Assembly: GCF_040545335.1 (NCBI RefSeq)
Contig: NZ_JBEPLU010000002.1
Location: 310,001-374,000 of the forward strand
DNA: 64,000 nucleotides
DNA from: Phenylobacterium koreense
GTDB lineage: Bacteria; Pseudomonadota; Alphaproteobacteria; Caulobacterales; Caulobacteraceae
Direction of reading: 5' to 3'
In this document: piece after piece, positions 19,653 through 30,203 of the stretch
How positions within the stretch are numbered: position 1 is the first letter of the stretch
How the letters are laid out: each line of letters opens with the position of its first letter
Notes under the pieces: generated by a model
Databases searched by the model: none
The model's input: the letters and a program-made list of their open reading frames with translations, nothing else
What the model was told of the DNA's origin: nothing
Program-made: the position numbers and the translations under genes

Positions 19653-20663
19653 ATGTCCGACGCATTCAAGCCCCTTCTCGGCCGCCTGGCCGATGGCGGA
19701 ACCCTGACCGAAGAGGACGCCGGCGAGTTCTTCGCCGCCTGCCTGCGCGGCGAGCCGACCCCTGCCCAGATCGCCGCCGCGGTCACCGCCATGCGCATGC
19801 GCGGAGAGACGACCGGCGAAATAACCGCCTGCGCCCGCGCCATGCGCAAGGCCGCGATCACCTTGGAGCACGACTTCCAGGTCATGGACGTCTGCGGCAC
19901 CGGCGGCGATGGCCTGCACACCCTCAATGTCTCGACCGCCGTCGCCTTCGTGGCCGCAGGCGGCGGGCTGAAGGTCGCAAAGCACGGCAACCGAGCGGTT
20001 TCCTCGCGCTCGGGCGCCGCCGACGTGCTCGTCGAACTGGGCGTCAACCTCGACGTCAACGCCGACCAGCAGCGCCGGGCGCTGGACGAGGCGAACGTCG
20101 CCTTCTTCTTCGCTCCCGCCCACCACAGCGCCATGCGCCACGTGGCGCCGATCCGCACCGATCTCGGCTTCCGGACGATCTTCAACCTGCTCGGCCCGTT
20201 GACCAACCCCGCCGGCGCCCAGCGCCAGGTCATGGGCGTCTTCGCCGACCGCTGGGTGGAGCCGCTGGCGCGGGTGCTGGGCGCCCTGGGCGCTGAGCGC
20301 GCCTGGGTCGTCCATGGCGGCGGCATGGACGAGATGACCACGACCGGCGAGACCAGCGTGGCCGAATATCGCGATGGCCAAGTCCGCCTCTTCACCATCA
20401 CGCCGGAAGCGGTCGGCCTTCCCCGCTCGGCCCTGGCCGACATCAGCGGCGGTTCCCCCGCTGACAACGCCAAAGCGCTGCGCGAACTGCTCGACGGCGC
20501 CAAGGGCCCTTATCGCGACATCGTCCTCCTGAACGCCGCCGCCGCGTTCCTGGTCGGCGACAAGGTCGAGACCCTGCGCGAAGGCGTCACCCTGGCCGGC
20601 GACATCCTCGATGACGGACGCGCCAAGGCCGCCCTCGCCAAGCTGGTCCAGGTGACGGCGTGA
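19653..20663 (+). CDS. trpD: Anthranilate phosphoribosyltransferase
   Basis: 336 aa; transfers phosphoribose from PRPP to anthranilate. Visible: the PRPP-binding [35 protein letters not shown] [17 protein letters not shown], and [14 protein letters not shown]. The stop overlaps the trpC GTG start by 4 bases. Confidence 0.98.
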   Translation: MSDAFKPLLGRLADGGTLTEEDAGEFFAACLRGEPTPAQIAAAVTAMRMRGETTGEITACARAMRKAAITLEHDFQVMDVCGTGGDGLHTLNVSTAVAFVAAGGGLKVAKHGNRAVSSRSGAADVLVELGVNLDVNADQQRRALDEANVAFFFAPAHHSAMRHVAPIRTDLGFRTIFNLLGPLTNPAGAQRQVMGVFADRWVEPLARVLGALGAERAWVVHGGGMDEMTTTGETSVAEYRDGQVRLFTITPEAVGLPRSALADISGGSPADNAKALRELLDGAKGPYRDIVLLNAAAAFLVGDKVETLREGVTLAGDILDDGRAKAALAKLVQVTA

Positions 20664-21448
20664 GCGACGTGCTTTCGAAGATCGCCGCCTACAAGCGCGA
20701 AGAGGTCGCCGCGCGCCGCGCAGCCCGATCCCAGTCCGACATCGACGCCGCCGCCAAGGCCGCCTCGGCGCCTCGCGGCTTCCGTCACGCCCTCGAACGC
20801 GCCCATGCGCCGGGCAAGCTCGCCCTGATCGCCGAGATCAAGAAGGCTTCGCCGTCGAAGGGCCTGATCCGCGCCGACTTTGATCCGCCGGCCCTGGCCT
20901 GCGCCTACGAGGCCGGCGGCGCGGCCTGCCTCTCGGTACTGACCGACACCCCGAGCTTCCAGGGCGCGGACGCCTTCCTCACCGCTGCGCGCGATGCGGT
21001 CTCGATCCCGGCCCTGCGCAAGGAGTTCCTGGTCGATCCGTGGCAAGTGGCCGAATCCCGCGGCTTTGGGGCGGACGCCATCCTGGTGATCCTAGCCATG
21101 GTCGATGACGCGCTCGCCGCCGAGTTGATGTCGGAAGCCGCCCGCCTGGGCATGGACGCCTTGGTCGAGGTCCATGACGAGCAGGAGATGGCCCGCGCGG
21201 GCCAGCTCGGCGCCACCCTGGTCGGCGTGAACAACCGCGACCTCCGCACCTTCGAGATCGACCTGGCCGTCACCGAGCGCCTGGCGGCGCTGGCGCCCAA
21301 GGACGCCCTCCTCGTCACCGAGAGCGGCATCTTCACGGCGGCGGACGTAGCCCGGCTGGAGCAGGTCGGCGCCCGCGCCATGCTGGTCGGCGAAAGCCTG
21401 ATGCGGCAGGCTGATGTCACGGCGGCGACCCGCGCCCTGCTCGGCTGA
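20660..21448 (+). CDS. trpC: Indole-3-glycerol-phosphate synthase
   Basis: 262-aa TIM-barrel enzyme that closes the indole ring. Catalytic motif [16 protein letters not shown] and downstream [45 protein letters not shown] and [14 protein letters not shown] are all present. GTG start within the trpD stop. trpF, trpB and trpA are not in the window, as is usual for split trp operons in alphaproteobacteria. Confidence 0.98.
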   Translation: MSDVLSKIAAYKREEVAARRAARSQSDIDAAAKAASAPRGFRHALERAHAPGKLALIAEIKKASPSKGLIRADFDPPALACAYEAGGAACLSVLTDTPSFQGADAFLTAARDAVSIPALRKEFLVDPWQVAESRGFGADAILVILAMVDDALAAELMSEAARLGMDALVEVHDEQEMARAGQLGATLVGVNNRDLRTFEIDLAVTERLAALAPKDALLVTESGIFTAADVARLEQVGARAMLVGESLMRQADVTAATRALLG

Positions 21449-21510
21449 GTCGCCTCGGACCTATCGTCAAGCTTCGAAAACCCTAAGCCTTTCAAGGGCT
21501 CAGCAGTAAC

Positions 21511-21539
21511 TTGACATTAATGAAGAACACCTAGAGAAC
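21511..21539 (+). promoter_or_regulatory. lexA promoter with SOS box (LexA autoregulation)
   Basis: TTGACA at 21511-21516 is a good -35 element. GAAC-ACCTAGA-GAAC at 21525-21539 is a perfect alphaproteobacterial LexA box (GAAC-N7-GAAC, equal to GTTC-N7-GTTC on the other strand). It overlaps the expected -10 region, 43 bases before the lexA start, so LexA should repress its own gene. Confidence 0.88.
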
Positions 21540-21581
21540 ATTCCTGACGTTAGCGCTTTGTTCTCCAAGGGCTCGACAGCC

Positions 21582-22274
21582 ATGCTCACCCGTAAACAGC
21601 ACGAACTTCTCATGTTCATTCATGAGCGGATCAAGGAAACGGGGGTTTCGCCGTCCTTCGACGAAATGAAGGAGGCCCTGGACTTGGCGTCGAAGTCGGG
21701 CATCCACCGCCTGATCACTGCGCTCGAGGAACGCGGCTTCCTGCGCCGTCTTCCGCACCGGGCCCGCGCGCTCGAAGTCGTGAAGCTGCCGCAGCAGGCG
21801 ACGACGACCGCCCCGCCCAAGGGGCGCGCGCCGTTCAAGCCCCAGGTAGTCGAAGGCGGCGACCCGAACGCCCTGCCCATCGCCAACGATACGCGCGAGC
21901 TGCCGATCCTCGGCCGCATCGCCGCCGGCACGCCCATCGAAGCCATCCAGCAGGAGCGCGACCGGATTCCGGTCCCAGAGACGATCCTGGGCGCGGGTGA
22001 GCATTTCGTCCTCGAGATCCAGGGCGATTCCATGATCAACGCCGGGATCCTTGACGGCGACTATGTGGTCATCCGCAAGACCGACACCGCCAATTCGGGC
22101 GACATCGTCGTGGCCCTGGTGATGGGCGAGGAAGCCACCCTGAAGCGCCTGCGCAAGAAAGGCGCTTCGATCGCGCTCGAAGCCTCGAACCCGGCCTATG
22201 AGACCCGCATCTTCGGACCGGACCAGGTTCAGGTGCAGGGTCGGCTGGTCGGCCTCATCCGCCGCTACCACTGA
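21582..22274 (+). CDS. lexA: LexA repressor
   Basis: SOS repressor, 230 aa from the ATG at 21582 ([17 protein letters not shown]). The N-terminal winged helix-turn-helix is followed by a linker and the S24 autoprotease domain. The self-cleavage bond lies in GRIAAGTP (Ala115-Gly116), the catalytic serine in IQGDSMI (S150) and the catalytic lysine in EATLKRL (K188). An in-frame ATG 8 codons upstream is less likely because it lies outside the conserved start. The last 20 bases overlap the 3' end of the convergent comEC gene. Confidence 0.97.
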   Translation: MLTRKQHELLMFIHERIKETGVSPSFDEMKEALDLASKSGIHRLITALEERGFLRRLPHRARALEVVKLPQQATTTAPPKGRAPFKPQVVEGGDPNALPIANDTRELPILGRIAAGTPIEAIQQERDRIPVPETILGAGEHFVLEIQGDSMINAGILDGDYVVIRKTDTANSGDIVVALVMGEEATLKRLRKKGASIALEASNPAYETRIFGPDQVQVQGRLVGLIRRYH

Positions 22275-24465
22275 TCGTCCAGGGTCTTTGGCCGCGCAGG
22301 TCCTGGGCCCACACGACCCGCCAGCCGGACGGGCTTCTGTAGAGCTCGGCCGACCCGCCCCTGGCGAAGTCCGCCTCGGTGAGCGTCAGCGCGTTCCTGC
22401 AAGGTTCGGCAGATCCACGGACGATAACCACCTCCGCCCATCCGCAAAACAGCGGCTGCTTGGCCGCTATGGTCGAGGCCCGGCGGGTGAAGATCGCCGC
22501 GACCTTCGGATCGGCGCTTCCCTGGCGCGGGGCGCAGGACCAGCGATCGCAGTCGAAGGCGACCTCCCGCGCGGCCGAACCCTCCGCCGGCGTCAGGCCG
22601 CGCCGCCTGGCCCAAAGCTCGGCGGCGAAGAGCTTGGCGTCGGGGCGCAGCAGCACCGCCTGATCCCCTCGCCTGACGGCTGCGGTCGAACCATCGGCGG
22701 CGATCCAAATGTCCGGCGCCGGCGGGCGCGGGCATAGCCATACGCTCAGGGCCAGGGGCAAGCCGAGCCAGCGGAGCGGCCCCCTCCAAAGACACAGCCA
22801 CAGGATACCGATGAAGGCGGCCGGCAGGGTCCAGGCCGGAGCGCTGGCGAAGATCCGCTGACTTCCGGGCAGATCGGCGATCCACCCGGCGATCATGTTC
22901 ATGGTGTCGATGGCTAGGCCCGCCGCCGACAGGAATGGTCCGCCCAGGCCAAAAGGCGTCAAGGCGGCGCCGATCGCCAGGCCCGGCATCATCAGAAAGG
23001 AGCTGATCGGCGCGGTCAGCAGATTGGCGGCCAGGCCGAAGGTCGAAACCCGGTTGAAGTGCTGCATGGCGAACGGGCCGGTCGCCAGCCCGGCCACGAA
23101 GCTGGCTCCGATGCTGGCCGCGGTCCAGACGCCGACCGCCTGGGCCGCGCGGATCGGCCAGGGCGTATTGATCTCCCGCGGCGGCCGCGGCCAGGCCTCG
23201 GCCAGGGCGACCAGGGCCGCGGTCGCGGCGAACGACATCTGGAAGCCGGGCTGGATCACCGCCTCGGGCTCGAAGGCGAGGATCACAAGGGCCGCCAGGC
23301 CCAAGGTGTGCAGGCTGATCGCGCGCCGATCGGCCAGAATCGCCAGGAAGGCCGCCCCCGCAGTGATGGCCGAGCGCTCGGCGGGACTGGGCGCACCGGA
23401 AATCAGCAGATAACTGCCGACCGCCAGCAGGCCGAAGACGGCGGCGACCTTCTTGGAGGACACCCGCAGCGCCATCCACGGCCAGGCGGCGATAAGCAGG
23501 CGGACGGCGCCGAACGCAAAGCCGCCGACGATGGCCATATGCAGCCCGGAGATCGAGATGATGTGCGCCAAGCCGGAGGCCCGCAGATCCTCGACCTGCT
23601 CCTTGGGCACGAAAGCTTCGTGGCCGGTGATCATCGCCGCGGCCAGCCCTCCGCTTGAGGCGCCCATCTGCTCGACGATTCGCTCGGCCAGCCCCCAGCG
23701 CAGCGCGTTCAGCCTCATTTGCAGGGCGAGCCGCGCCGGAGGCGCCGGCCCGTCGATGGGACGGGCCTCGCCAAGCGCGAACCCGACACCGCCGATGCCG
23801 TCGAAAAATGCGTCCCGCGCGAAATCGTAGGACCCCGGGCTCGCCGGCGGTGGCGGAGCGTTGACCATACCGCGCACTCGGATGGCATCCCCCGGCCTCG
23901 GCAACCAGTCGCCCTCCCCAAGGGTGATCCGCACCCGGATCGGCGTCTCCTGCGGCGCAAGGCCGCTGATCCGGATCGGCGCCATCAGCAGGCGCAGCCC
24001 GCCCTGGCCGGGATTGGTGATGTCGACCACAAAGCCGTCGATGGTCCGCATGCCGCCGCCGGCCGGCGCGATCGGGGCGCGGACCGTCTGGGTCCTAAGC
24101 TTGGCCGCGGCAAATCCGCCCAGCAGGAAGGCGGCAAGCGTCAGGCCGATAACCGCGCCTCGGGGCAGCCCGAGACGCCCGACCGACAGGATGAGGGCAA
24201 AGGCCAGGGCCAGCGTGCCCAAAGCCACGGCGGAGATGGGCTCGGCCGGCAACGCCAGATAAATCCCCGCACCTCCGCCGAAGGCGATAGGGGTCCACAG
24301 ACGCCAGCGATCCGATTGCACGGAGGCTTGATCAAAGAGCCATGTTGCGATGCGGCGATTTGTGGGACGCCCGGCTTCGACCGTGCTAATAGGCGCCGCG
24401 CGCAGCTCAGACGCGCCTGCTGAAGTAACAGTCTCCAACTCGATGCCCGACCGCCCCGTCGTCAC
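22255..24465 (-). CDS. comEC: ComEC/Rec2 family DNA-uptake channel protein
   Basis: Polytopic membrane protein of about 736 aa. It has an N-terminal DUF4131 region, then the Competence domain with [17 protein letters not shown] and [14 protein letters not shown], and many hydrophobic helices (about residues 40-110 and 270-570). The C-terminal 150 residues occupy the place of the metallo-beta-lactamase-like domain of B. subtilis ComEC but lack an HxHxDH motif. The start is uncertain: the frame is open to 24528. The GTG at 24465 has GAGGGGG 8 bases upstream and overlaps gltX only slightly. Its 3' end overlaps lexA. Confidence 0.88.
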   Translation of the reverse strand: MTTGRSGIELETVTSAGASELRAAPISTVEAGRPTNRRIATWLFDQASVQSDRWRLWTPIAFGGGAGIYLALPAEPISAVALGTLALAFALILSVGRLGLPRGAVIGLTLAAFLLGGFAAAKLRTQTVRAPIAPAGGGMRTIDGFVVDITNPGQGGLRLLMAPIRISGLAPQETPIRVRITLGEGDWLPRPGDAIRVRGMVNAPPPPASPGSYDFARDAFFDGIGGVGFALGEARPIDGPAPPARLALQMRLNALRWGLAERIVEQMGASSGGLAAAMITGHEAFVPKEQVEDLRASGLAHIISISGLHMAIVGGFAFGAVRLLIAAWPWMALRVSSKKVAAVFGLLAVGSYLLISGAPSPAERSAITAGAAFLAILADRRAISLHTLGLAALVILAFEPEAVIQPGFQMSFAATAALVALAEAWPRPPREINTPWPIRAAQAVGVWTAASIGASFVAGLATGPFAMQHFNRVSTFGLAANLLTAPISSFLMMPGLAIGAALTPFGLGGPFLSAAGLAIDTMNMIAGWIADLPGSQRIFASAPAWTLPAAFIGILWLCLWRGPLRWLGLPLALSVWLCPRPPAPDIWIAADGSTAAVRRGDQAVLLRPDAKLFAAELWARRRGLTPAEGSAAREVAFDCDRWSCAPRQGSADPKVAAIFTRRASTIAAKQPLFCGWAEVVIVRGSAEPCRNALTLTEADFARGGSAELYRSPSGWRVVWAQDLRGQRPWTISGSGG

Positions 24466-25852
24466 CCGGATCGCCCCCTCGCCCACCGGCTCCATGCACA
24501 TTGGCACGGCCCGGACGGCGCTTTTCAACTGGCTTTACGCAAGACATACCGGCGGAAAGTTCCTGCTTCGTATCGAAGACACCGACCGCGAGCGTTCCAC
24601 CGAGGCGGCCGTGCAGGTGATCTTCGACGGTCTCGACTGGCTGGGGCTGAAGCCGGACGCCGAGCCGGTGTTCCAGTTCGCGCGCGCCGACCGCCACCGT
24701 GAGGTGGTCGAGCAGATGCTCGAACGCGGCACCGCCTATCGCTGCTACATGACGCCGGACGAGCTGGAAATCGAACGCGAAGCGGCGCGTGCCGAAGGCC
24801 GGGTGATCCGTTCGCCTTGGCGAGATCGCGGCGCCGGCAACTATGACGACCGCCAGTCCTACGTCGTGCGCCTGAAGAGCCCGCTCGAAGGCGAGACGAT
24901 TGTCAACGACCAGGTGAAAGGCGAGGTCCGATTCCAGAACAAGACCCTGGACGATCTCATCCTGCTGCGCTCCGACGGCACCCCGACCTACAACCTCGCG
25001 GTCGTCGTGGACGACAACGACATGGGCATCACGCACGTCATCCGGGGTGACGACCACCTGAACAACGCCGCCCGCCAGACCCTCATCTATCAGGCCATGA
25101 GCTGGGAGGTTCCGGTCTGGGCTCACCTGCCGCTGATCCACGGACCGGACGGGACCAAGCTCTCCAAGCGCCACGGCGCGCAGGCGGTCAGCGAATTCGA
25201 CGACATGGGCTATCTGCCCGAAGCCATGCGCAACTACCTGGCCAAGCTGGGCTGGGGACATGGCGACGACGAGATCTTCTCCGACGAGCAGGCCATCTCC
25301 TGGTTCGACGTCAAGGACGTGGTCGGCGCCCCCGCCCGCCTCGACTGGGATAAGCTCAACCACCTGAACAACCACTATATCCGCCAGGCCGCCCCCGTCC
25401 GCCTGGCCCGGTTGGTGGCCAAGGTCCACAAGAGCCGCGACTTCCACCTGCACGACGGCGACGAAGCGATCATTGAACGCACCGTTCCTCTGGTGCGCGA
25501 CGGCGCCAAGACGCTTCTGGAACTCGCCGACGCCACCGTCTTCGCCCTCAAGCGCCGGCCGCTGGAGCTACCTGAAAAGATCAGAGGCATGCTCAACGAG
25601 GAGACCTCCGCGCGCCTGCGCCGGCTGAGAACGGCGCTGGATTCGCAACCGAACTGGGACGTCCCGACGCTCGAAAAGGCCATCCGCGGCTTCGCCGAAA
25701 GCGAGGGCGTCGGGCTTGGAAAGATCGGTCCGGCCTTACGCGGCGTGATCTCCGGCGGCTCGCCGGCTCCGGACCTCGCCGGAGCCCTTGTGAGCCTTGG
25801 GAAACAGGAAAGTTTAGGGCGCCTCGACGACGCGCTTTCACAGCCCGCATAA
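24443..25852 (+). CDS. gltX: Glutamate--tRNA ligase
   Basis: Class I aminoacyl-tRNA synthetase, 469 aa from the ATG at 24443 ([20 protein letters not shown]). The HIGH-type motif is MHIGTA and the KMSKS-type motif is KLSKRHG. RIEDTDRERSTEAAV is typical of GluRS. Many alphaproteobacteria have two GluRS paralogues, one of which charges tRNA-Gln for amidation; which one this is cannot be told here. Its 5' end overlaps the probable comEC start on the other strand. Confidence 0.96.
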   Translation: MPDRPVVTRIAPSPTGSMHIGTARTALFNWLYARHTGGKFLLRIEDTDRERSTEAAVQVIFDGLDWLGLKPDAEPVFQFARADRHREVVEQMLERGTAYRCYMTPDELEIEREAARAEGRVIRSPWRDRGAGNYDDRQSYVVRLKSPLEGETIVNDQVKGEVRFQNKTLDDLILLRSDGTPTYNLAVVVDDNDMGITHVIRGDDHLNNAARQTLIYQAMSWEVPVWAHLPLIHGPDGTKLSKRHGAQAVSEFDDMGYLPEAMRNYLAKLGWGHGDDEIFSDEQAISWFDVKDVVGAPARLDWDKLNHLNNHYIRQAAPVRLARLVAKVHKSRDFHLHDGDEAIIERTVPLVRDGAKTLLELADATVFALKRRPLELPEKIRGMLNEETSARLRRLRTALDSQPNWDVPTLEKAIRGFAESEGVGLGKIGPALRGVISGGSPAPDLAGALVSLGKQESLGRLDDALSQPA

Positions 25853-25910
25853 GGCGCTATAAGGCCTCAATTTCGGGCGTTTTTAACTTTTGAATTACGG
25901 AAGGAATGGC

Positions 25911-27191
25911 ATGGGCGAAACGGCTAAGGTGAGTTTCGGCGGCACGTCGGTCGAGCTGCCGATCCTCAAGGGAACCGACGGCCCGGCCGTCGTCGACATT
26001 CGAAAGCTCTACGCCGAGGCTGACGTCTTCACCTACGACCCCGGGTTCACCTCGACGGCGAGCTGCGAGAGCAAGATCACCTTCATCGACGGTGACAAGG
26101 GCGTCCTGCTGCACCGCGGCTACCCGATCGACCAACTGGCCGAGAAGTCGAGCTTCCTGGAAGTCTGCTACCTCCTGCTGAACGGCGAACTGCCGAACGC
26201 CAAGGAGTTCGAGACCTTCCAGCACAACATCACCTACCACACGATGTTGCACGACCAGTTCGACAGGTTCTTCGCCGGCTTCCGCCGCGACGCGCACCCG
26301 ATGGCCATCATGGTCGGCGCTGTCGGCGCCCTGTCGTCCTTCTACCACGACAGCACCAACGTCGAAGATCCGGAACAACGGATCATCTCCTCGCACCGTT
26401 TGATCGCCAAGATGCCGACCATCGCGGCCCGGGCGTTCAAGTACTTCAAGGGCCAGCCGTTCGTGCATCCGCGCAACGACCTGTCCTTCTCGGAAAACTT
26501 CCTGCGCATGTGCTTCTCGGTCCCGGCCGAGGACTGGAAGCCGAACCCGGTGCTGACCCGCGCCATGGACCGCATCTTCATCCTGCATGCGGACCACGAG
26601 CAGAACGCCTCGACCTCGACCGTCCGTCTGGCCGGTTCGTCGGGCGCCAACCCGTTCGCCTGCATCGCGGCCGGCATCGCCTGTCTCTGGGGCCCGAGCC
26701 ACGGCGGCGCGAACGAAGAAGCCCTGAACATGCTGGCCGAGATCGGCTCGGTGGAAAACATCCCCGAGTACGTCCAAGGCGTGAAGGATCGTCGCTATCG
26801 CCTGATGGGCTTCGGCCACCGGGTCTATAAGAACTACGACCCGCGCGCGAAGGTCATGCAGCAGACCTGCCACGAAGTGCTGGCGGAAGTCGGCCATTCG
26901 GACGACCCGCTGCTGAAGATCGCGATCGAACTGGAAAAGATCGCCCTCAACGACCCGTACTTCGTCGAGCGCAAGCTTTACCCGAACGTCGACTTCTATT
27001 CGGGCATCACACTGCGCGCGCTCGGCTTCCCGCCGGAGATGTTCACCGTGCTGTTCGCCCTGGCCCGTACGGTCGGCTGGATCAGCCAATGGAAGGAAAT
27101 GATCGAGGATCCGGCGCAGAAGATCGGCCGTCCGCGTCAGATCTACACCGGCGCCGCGCAGCGCGATTACGTCGCGGTCGACAAGCGCTAA
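25911..27191 (+). CDS. gltA: Citrate synthase
   Basis: First TCA-cycle enzyme, condensing acetyl-CoA and oxaloacetate; 426 aa, hexameric-type length. GGAAGGA lies 5 bases before the ATG at 25911. Catalytic residues are in [14 protein letters not shown] (His), [13 protein letters not shown] (His) and [10 protein letters not shown] (Asp). [18 protein letters not shown] is also typical. It follows gltX after 58 bases and ends at a strong terminator. Confidence 0.98.
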   Translation: MGETAKVSFGGTSVELPILKGTDGPAVVDIRKLYAEADVFTYDPGFTSTASCESKITFIDGDKGVLLHRGYPIDQLAEKSSFLEVCYLLLNGELPNAKEFETFQHNITYHTMLHDQFDRFFAGFRRDAHPMAIMVGAVGALSSFYHDSTNVEDPEQRIISSHRLIAKMPTIAARAFKYFKGQPFVHPRNDLSFSENFLRMCFSVPAEDWKPNPVLTRAMDRIFILHADHEQNASTSTVRLAGSSGANPFACIAAGIACLWGPSHGGANEEALNMLAEIGSVENIPEYVQGVKDRRYRLMGFGHRVYKNYDPRAKVMQQTCHEVLAEVGHSDDPLLKIAIELEKIALNDPYFVERKLYPNVDFYSGITLRALGFPPEMFTVLFALARTVGWISQWKEMIEDPAQKIGRPRQIYTGAAQRDYVAVDKR

Positions 27192-27215
27192 GCCTCGACT
27201 TCGAGACCGCAATCA

Positions 27216-27245
27216 GGCCCCGTCAGTTCGCTGGCGGGGCCTTTT
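27216..27245 (+). terminator. Rho-independent terminator of gltA
   Basis: 11-bp stem with one G-U pair (27216-27226 with 27231-27241), TTCG loop and TTTT tail at 27242-27245, 25 bases after the citrate synthase stop. Confidence 0.92.
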
Positions 27246-27249
27246 GCTT

Positions 27250-27405
27250 GCTTGGCCGATCCGCCGGGCGGCCTGGTGCACTTGGCGGGCTTCGACGATC
27301 AGGGCGTCCTGAGCATTGAAGTATGGCGTCGCGCGCCCAGTTCACCGCCTATGTGCGCGATCAGTTCCGGCCGGTGCTTGACCGGCTCGGTCATCAGGAC
27401 CTGAT
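27250..27405 (+). pseudogene. Decayed fragment of a small gene between gltA and lpxB
   Basis: One plus-strand frame reads ADPPGGLVHLAGFDDQGVLS then IEVW up to about 27330. A second frame starting at 27322 reads ASRAQFTAYVRDQFRPVLDR then LGHQD. Joined with one added base they give a continuous segment resembling the second half of small (about 100 aa) ferredoxin-like or antibiotic-monooxygenase-like proteins (pattern GLxxHxAGFDD...EVWxSRxxFxxFxxD). The first half is missing, and the gltA terminator lies directly in front. It overlaps the end of lpxB. The family call is from pattern memory only. Confidence 0.4.
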
Positions 27406-28565
27406 GTCTTGGCTCTCTCGCCCAGCAGCTTCAACACCGCGTCGGCGGCCGTTTCCGAAGGGTCGGGGCCGCCGCGGCCCATCTTGAGCAGGGCCTCGCT
27501 TTGAGCGGCCGCCTGAGCCTTGCGCAGGTCCGGATCGTCTAGCCGCTTGCCAATCTCGCGCGCCAAGGCCGGACCGTTGCAGTCGTCCTGCACCAGTTCT
27601 GGCGCGACGAAAGCCTTGGCGGCGATGTTGAACAGCGTGATGTAAGGCGTGCGGATCAGGCGCTTGAGGATGGCGTGGGTCATGGCTCCCAGCCGGTAAC
27701 CGATCACCATCGGCACGCCGGCGAGCGCCAATTCGGTCGTCACCGTCCCCGAGCAGGCCAGGGCGACGGTCGCGGCCTTCATGGCGTCGAGCTTGGCGGT
27801 CTCGCCCTCGACGACGTGAGCCCAGGAGGCCGCCGCCTCACGGACGCTCGCCGCCACGGTCGGCGCGGCCGGAATGACCACCTCGAGGTCCGGCCGCTCA
27901 TGTTTGAGGATCGCCGCCGCCTCGGCGAACGGCGGCAGGACCCGGGTGATCTCCCCCGGCCGGCTGCCCGGCAGCACCAGTAGGACCGGCGTCTCAGGCG
28001 AGATGCCGAGCTGCGCCCGCAGGCGGCCGCCATCTGCCTGGGAGAAGTCGATGTTCAGCGCCGAATTGCCGACGAAGGTCACCGGCAAGCCTTCGGCCTC
28101 GAAATAGGGCGCGTCGAAGACGTGGATCGAGAGCAGGTGATCGACGCTGGTGGCCAGGGTCTTGGCCCGCCCGGGCCGCGTCGCCCACACCTGGGGCGCC
28201 ACGTACTTGATCAGGGGCAGTTTGGGATCGAGCTTCCGCAGGCCGACGGCGACCCGCAGGGTGAACCCCCAGGAGTCGATCAAAATCGCCACATCCGGTT
28301 TCTCGCGCGCTGCCAGGGCGACCGTATCGGCCACGCGAGCCTTCACCTTCGGATAGGCCATCAGGCCCTCGAGCAGGCCGAGGATCGAAAGCTCGGAGAT
28401 ATCGAAGGGGCTCTTCACCCCTTCCGCGGACATGCGCTCTCCTCCGACCCCGACGAAGCGGACCTTCTCCCCCAGGCGCGCGCGCAGGGCCTTGGCGAGC
28501 CCCGCGCCGCGATCGTCGCCAGAGGCCTCCGCGGCCACCAGCATCACGCAGAGCGGGCGGGTCAC
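27342..28565 (-). CDS. lpxB: Lipid-A-disaccharide synthase
   Basis: Glycosyltransferase family 19 enzyme that joins lipid X to UDP-diacylglucosamine; 407 aa. Visible: VAAEASGDDRGAGL at the N-terminus, FDISELSILGLLEG, ILIDSWGFTLR, KYVAPQVWATRPGRAKTL, FVGNSALNI and VLPGSRPGEI. The usual C-terminus would be close to DAVLKLLGER; here about 22 further residues (AKTSGPDDRAGQ...) run into the decayed plus-strand gene fragment, so the tail may be acquired read-through. It overlaps lpxI by 4 bases and is the last gene of the lipid A operon. Confidence 0.96.
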   Translation of the reverse strand: MTRPLCVMLVAAEASGDDRGAGLAKALRARLGEKVRFVGVGGERMSAEGVKSPFDISELSILGLLEGLMAYPKVKARVADTVALAAREKPDVAILIDSWGFTLRVAVGLRKLDPKLPLIKYVAPQVWATRPGRAKTLATSVDHLLSIHVFDAPYFEAEGLPVTFVGNSALNIDFSQADGGRLRAQLGISPETPVLLVLPGSRPGEITRVLPPFAEAAAILKHERPDLEVVIPAAPTVAASVREAAASWAHVVEGETAKLDAMKAATVALACSGTVTTELALAGVPMVIGYRLGAMTHAILKRLIRTPYITLFNIAAKAFVAPELVQDDCNGPALAREIGKRLDDPDLRKAQAAAQSEALLKMGRGGPDPSETAADAVLKLLGERAKTSGPDDRAGQAPAGTDRAHRR

Positions 28566-29404
28566 GACGCTTCGGGCGGCTCCACGCCCACCACGAACAG
28601 CCCGAGCTCATCGGCCAGTTCGATCACGGCGTCACGATCCAGCACCAGCAGGCGGCCGACCTCCCCGGCTACCCCCGCCAGGCCGGCCTTTGCCGCACGC
28701 TGGATGGTGTTCAGACCGATGGTCGGCAGGTCGATGCGGGTCTCCTGGATCGGCTTGGGCGCCTTGGCCAGCGCGCCGCGCGGGGCTTCGGGAACGCCGC
28801 GGATGCTATGGGGTAGCTCGGCGACCCGCCGCAGCATGGCGTCAGTGCCCTCCTGGGCCTCGACCGCGAGCACCAGACCGTCGCAGACGACGGCCCCCTG
28901 CCCCACGTCCAGTTCGCCAATGGCGCGGGCGACTTTCAGGGCGTGATAGACGTCGGCCATCTGTTCGGGCGTCGGCGAAACGGCGCCGAGCGGGCCGGCC
29001 GGCAGGGTCAGGTCGCCCATCACCTCGTGCGCTCCCTCGACGGCGAAGCCCTCTTTCTCGAACTCGCCGAGCAACTGGCGCAGCAAGGCATCGTCACCCT
29101 TGCGCGCCGCGGCGATCACGCCTGGCAAGGCCACCAGCCCGCGCAGGTCAGGCGCCAGCGTCTTGAAGTCCGGCCGATCGACGGTTCCGACCAGAGTCAC
29201 CGCCTTGCAGCCGGCCCGCTTCAGCGCCTTGAAGCACTTGCCCAGCTCGGCCACGCCGATATCGACGCCCGGATACTGCGCGATCTCGGGTCCGGAAAAG
29301 CCCTTCAGCCGCACGATGAAGAACGGCCGCCCTGCGCGTTCGCAGTGCTGAGCGAGCTCGACCGGCAGCGCGCCGCCGCCGGCGATCAGTCCCAGCTTCG
29401 ACAT
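28562..29404 (-). CDS. lpxI: UDP-2,3-diacylglucosamine pyrophosphatase LpxI
   Basis: 280 aa; hydrolyses UDP-2,3-diacylglucosamine to lipid X, replacing LpxH in alphaproteobacteria. It begins LGLIAGGGALPVELAQH and has VRLKGFSGPEI, VTLVGTVDRPDF and RIDLPTIGLNT. The Asp of IDLPTIG falls at residue 225, the position of the essential Asp known from Caulobacter crescentus LpxI. It lies between lpxA (1-base gap) and lpxB (4-base overlap). Confidence 0.96.
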   Translation of the reverse strand: MSKLGLIAGGGALPVELAQHCERAGRPFFIVRLKGFSGPEIAQYPGVDIGVAELGKCFKALKRAGCKAVTLVGTVDRPDFKTLAPDLRGLVALPGVIAAARKGDDALLRQLLGEFEKEGFAVEGAHEVMGDLTLPAGPLGAVSPTPEQMADVYHALKVARAIGELDVGQGAVVCDGLVLAVEAQEGTDAMLRRVAELPHSIRGVPEAPRGALAKAPKPIQETRIDLPTIGLNTIQRAAKAGLAGVAGEVGRLLVLDRDAVIELADELGLFVVGVEPPEAS

Positions 29405-29405
29405 G

Positions 29406-30203
29406 CTAGACCTCTCGCTCCGGCAGGCAGAGCGGCCGGCTGGCGTCGGCGCGGATGAAGTCCACGATCTCCATCACCTCCGGCACATCCGAATAGGTCT
29501 CAACAGTGTCATCCAGGCGCTCCTGGAAGGTTCCCTCGTCGGCGAACAGCAGGCGATAGGCCGCCCGCATGGTGTTGATCGTCTCGCGCGAGAAGCCGCG
29601 GCGCTTTAGCCCAAGGAGGTTCAGGCCCTCCAGGTGCGCATGGTTGCCCCAGACCGAGCCATAGGGGATCACGTCCTTCACGACCGCGGCCAGGCCGCCG
29701 ACCATGGCGTGACGCCCTACGCGGGTCCGCTGGTGCACCGCCGCGAGGCCGCCGATGATCACGAAATCGGCGATCTCGCAGTGACCGCCCAGGGTCGCCT
29801 GCTTGGTCAGGATCACATTGTCTCCGATGACGCAGTCGTGCCCGACATGGCTCTCGATCATGTAGAGGCCATCGGACCCCACCCGAGTGACGCCACCGCC
29901 GCCGGCCGTGCCGGTGTTCATGGTGGCGTGCTCACGGATCAGGTTGCGGTCGCCGACGATGAGTTGGGTTTCCTCGCCCTTGTAGGCAGTGTGCTGCGGC
30001 GGCCCGCCCAGCATGGCGAAAGGATAGACGACGTTGTCCTCACCCAGCTCGGTTCGCCCGTCGATGACGACGTGCGAGACAAGCTTGGTCCGCGCTCCCA
30101 GTTTGACGCCCGGCCCGACGGTGCAGAACGGCCCTACGAAGACGCCCTCGGCCAGTTCGGCCTTGGGATCTACGATGGCGTTGGGATGGACCTGGATGCT
30201 CAT
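29406..30203 (-). CDS. lpxA: UDP-N-acetylglucosamine acyltransferase
   Basis: First enzyme of lipid A synthesis, 265 aa. The left-handed beta-helix hexapeptide repeats cover about residues 1-190 ([21 protein letters not shown]-like [12 protein letters not shown]). The catalytic His lies in [23 protein letters not shown]-terminal helical part follows ([19 protein letters not shown]). The start overlaps the fabZ stop by 4 bases. Confidence 0.97.
   Translation of the reverse strand: MSIQVHPNAIVDPKAELAEGVFVGPFCTVGPGVKLGARTKLVSHVVIDGRTELGEDNVVYPFAMLGGPPQHTAYKGEETQLIVGDRNLIREHATMNTGTAGGGGVTRVGSDGLYMIESHVGHDCVIGDNVILTKQATLGGHCEIADFVIIGGLAAVHQRTRVGRHAMVGGLAAVVKDVIPYGSVWGNHAHLEGLNLLGLKRRGFSRETINTMRAAYRLLFADEGTFQERLDDTVETYSDVPEVMEIVDFIRADASRPLCLPEREV

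Noticed and set aside
27322..27420. Short plus-strand ORF starting MASRAQF as a TfoX-like gene
   Set aside because: Only about 30 codons show any pattern, and they fit better as the second half of a decayed small protein joined to the preceding frame.
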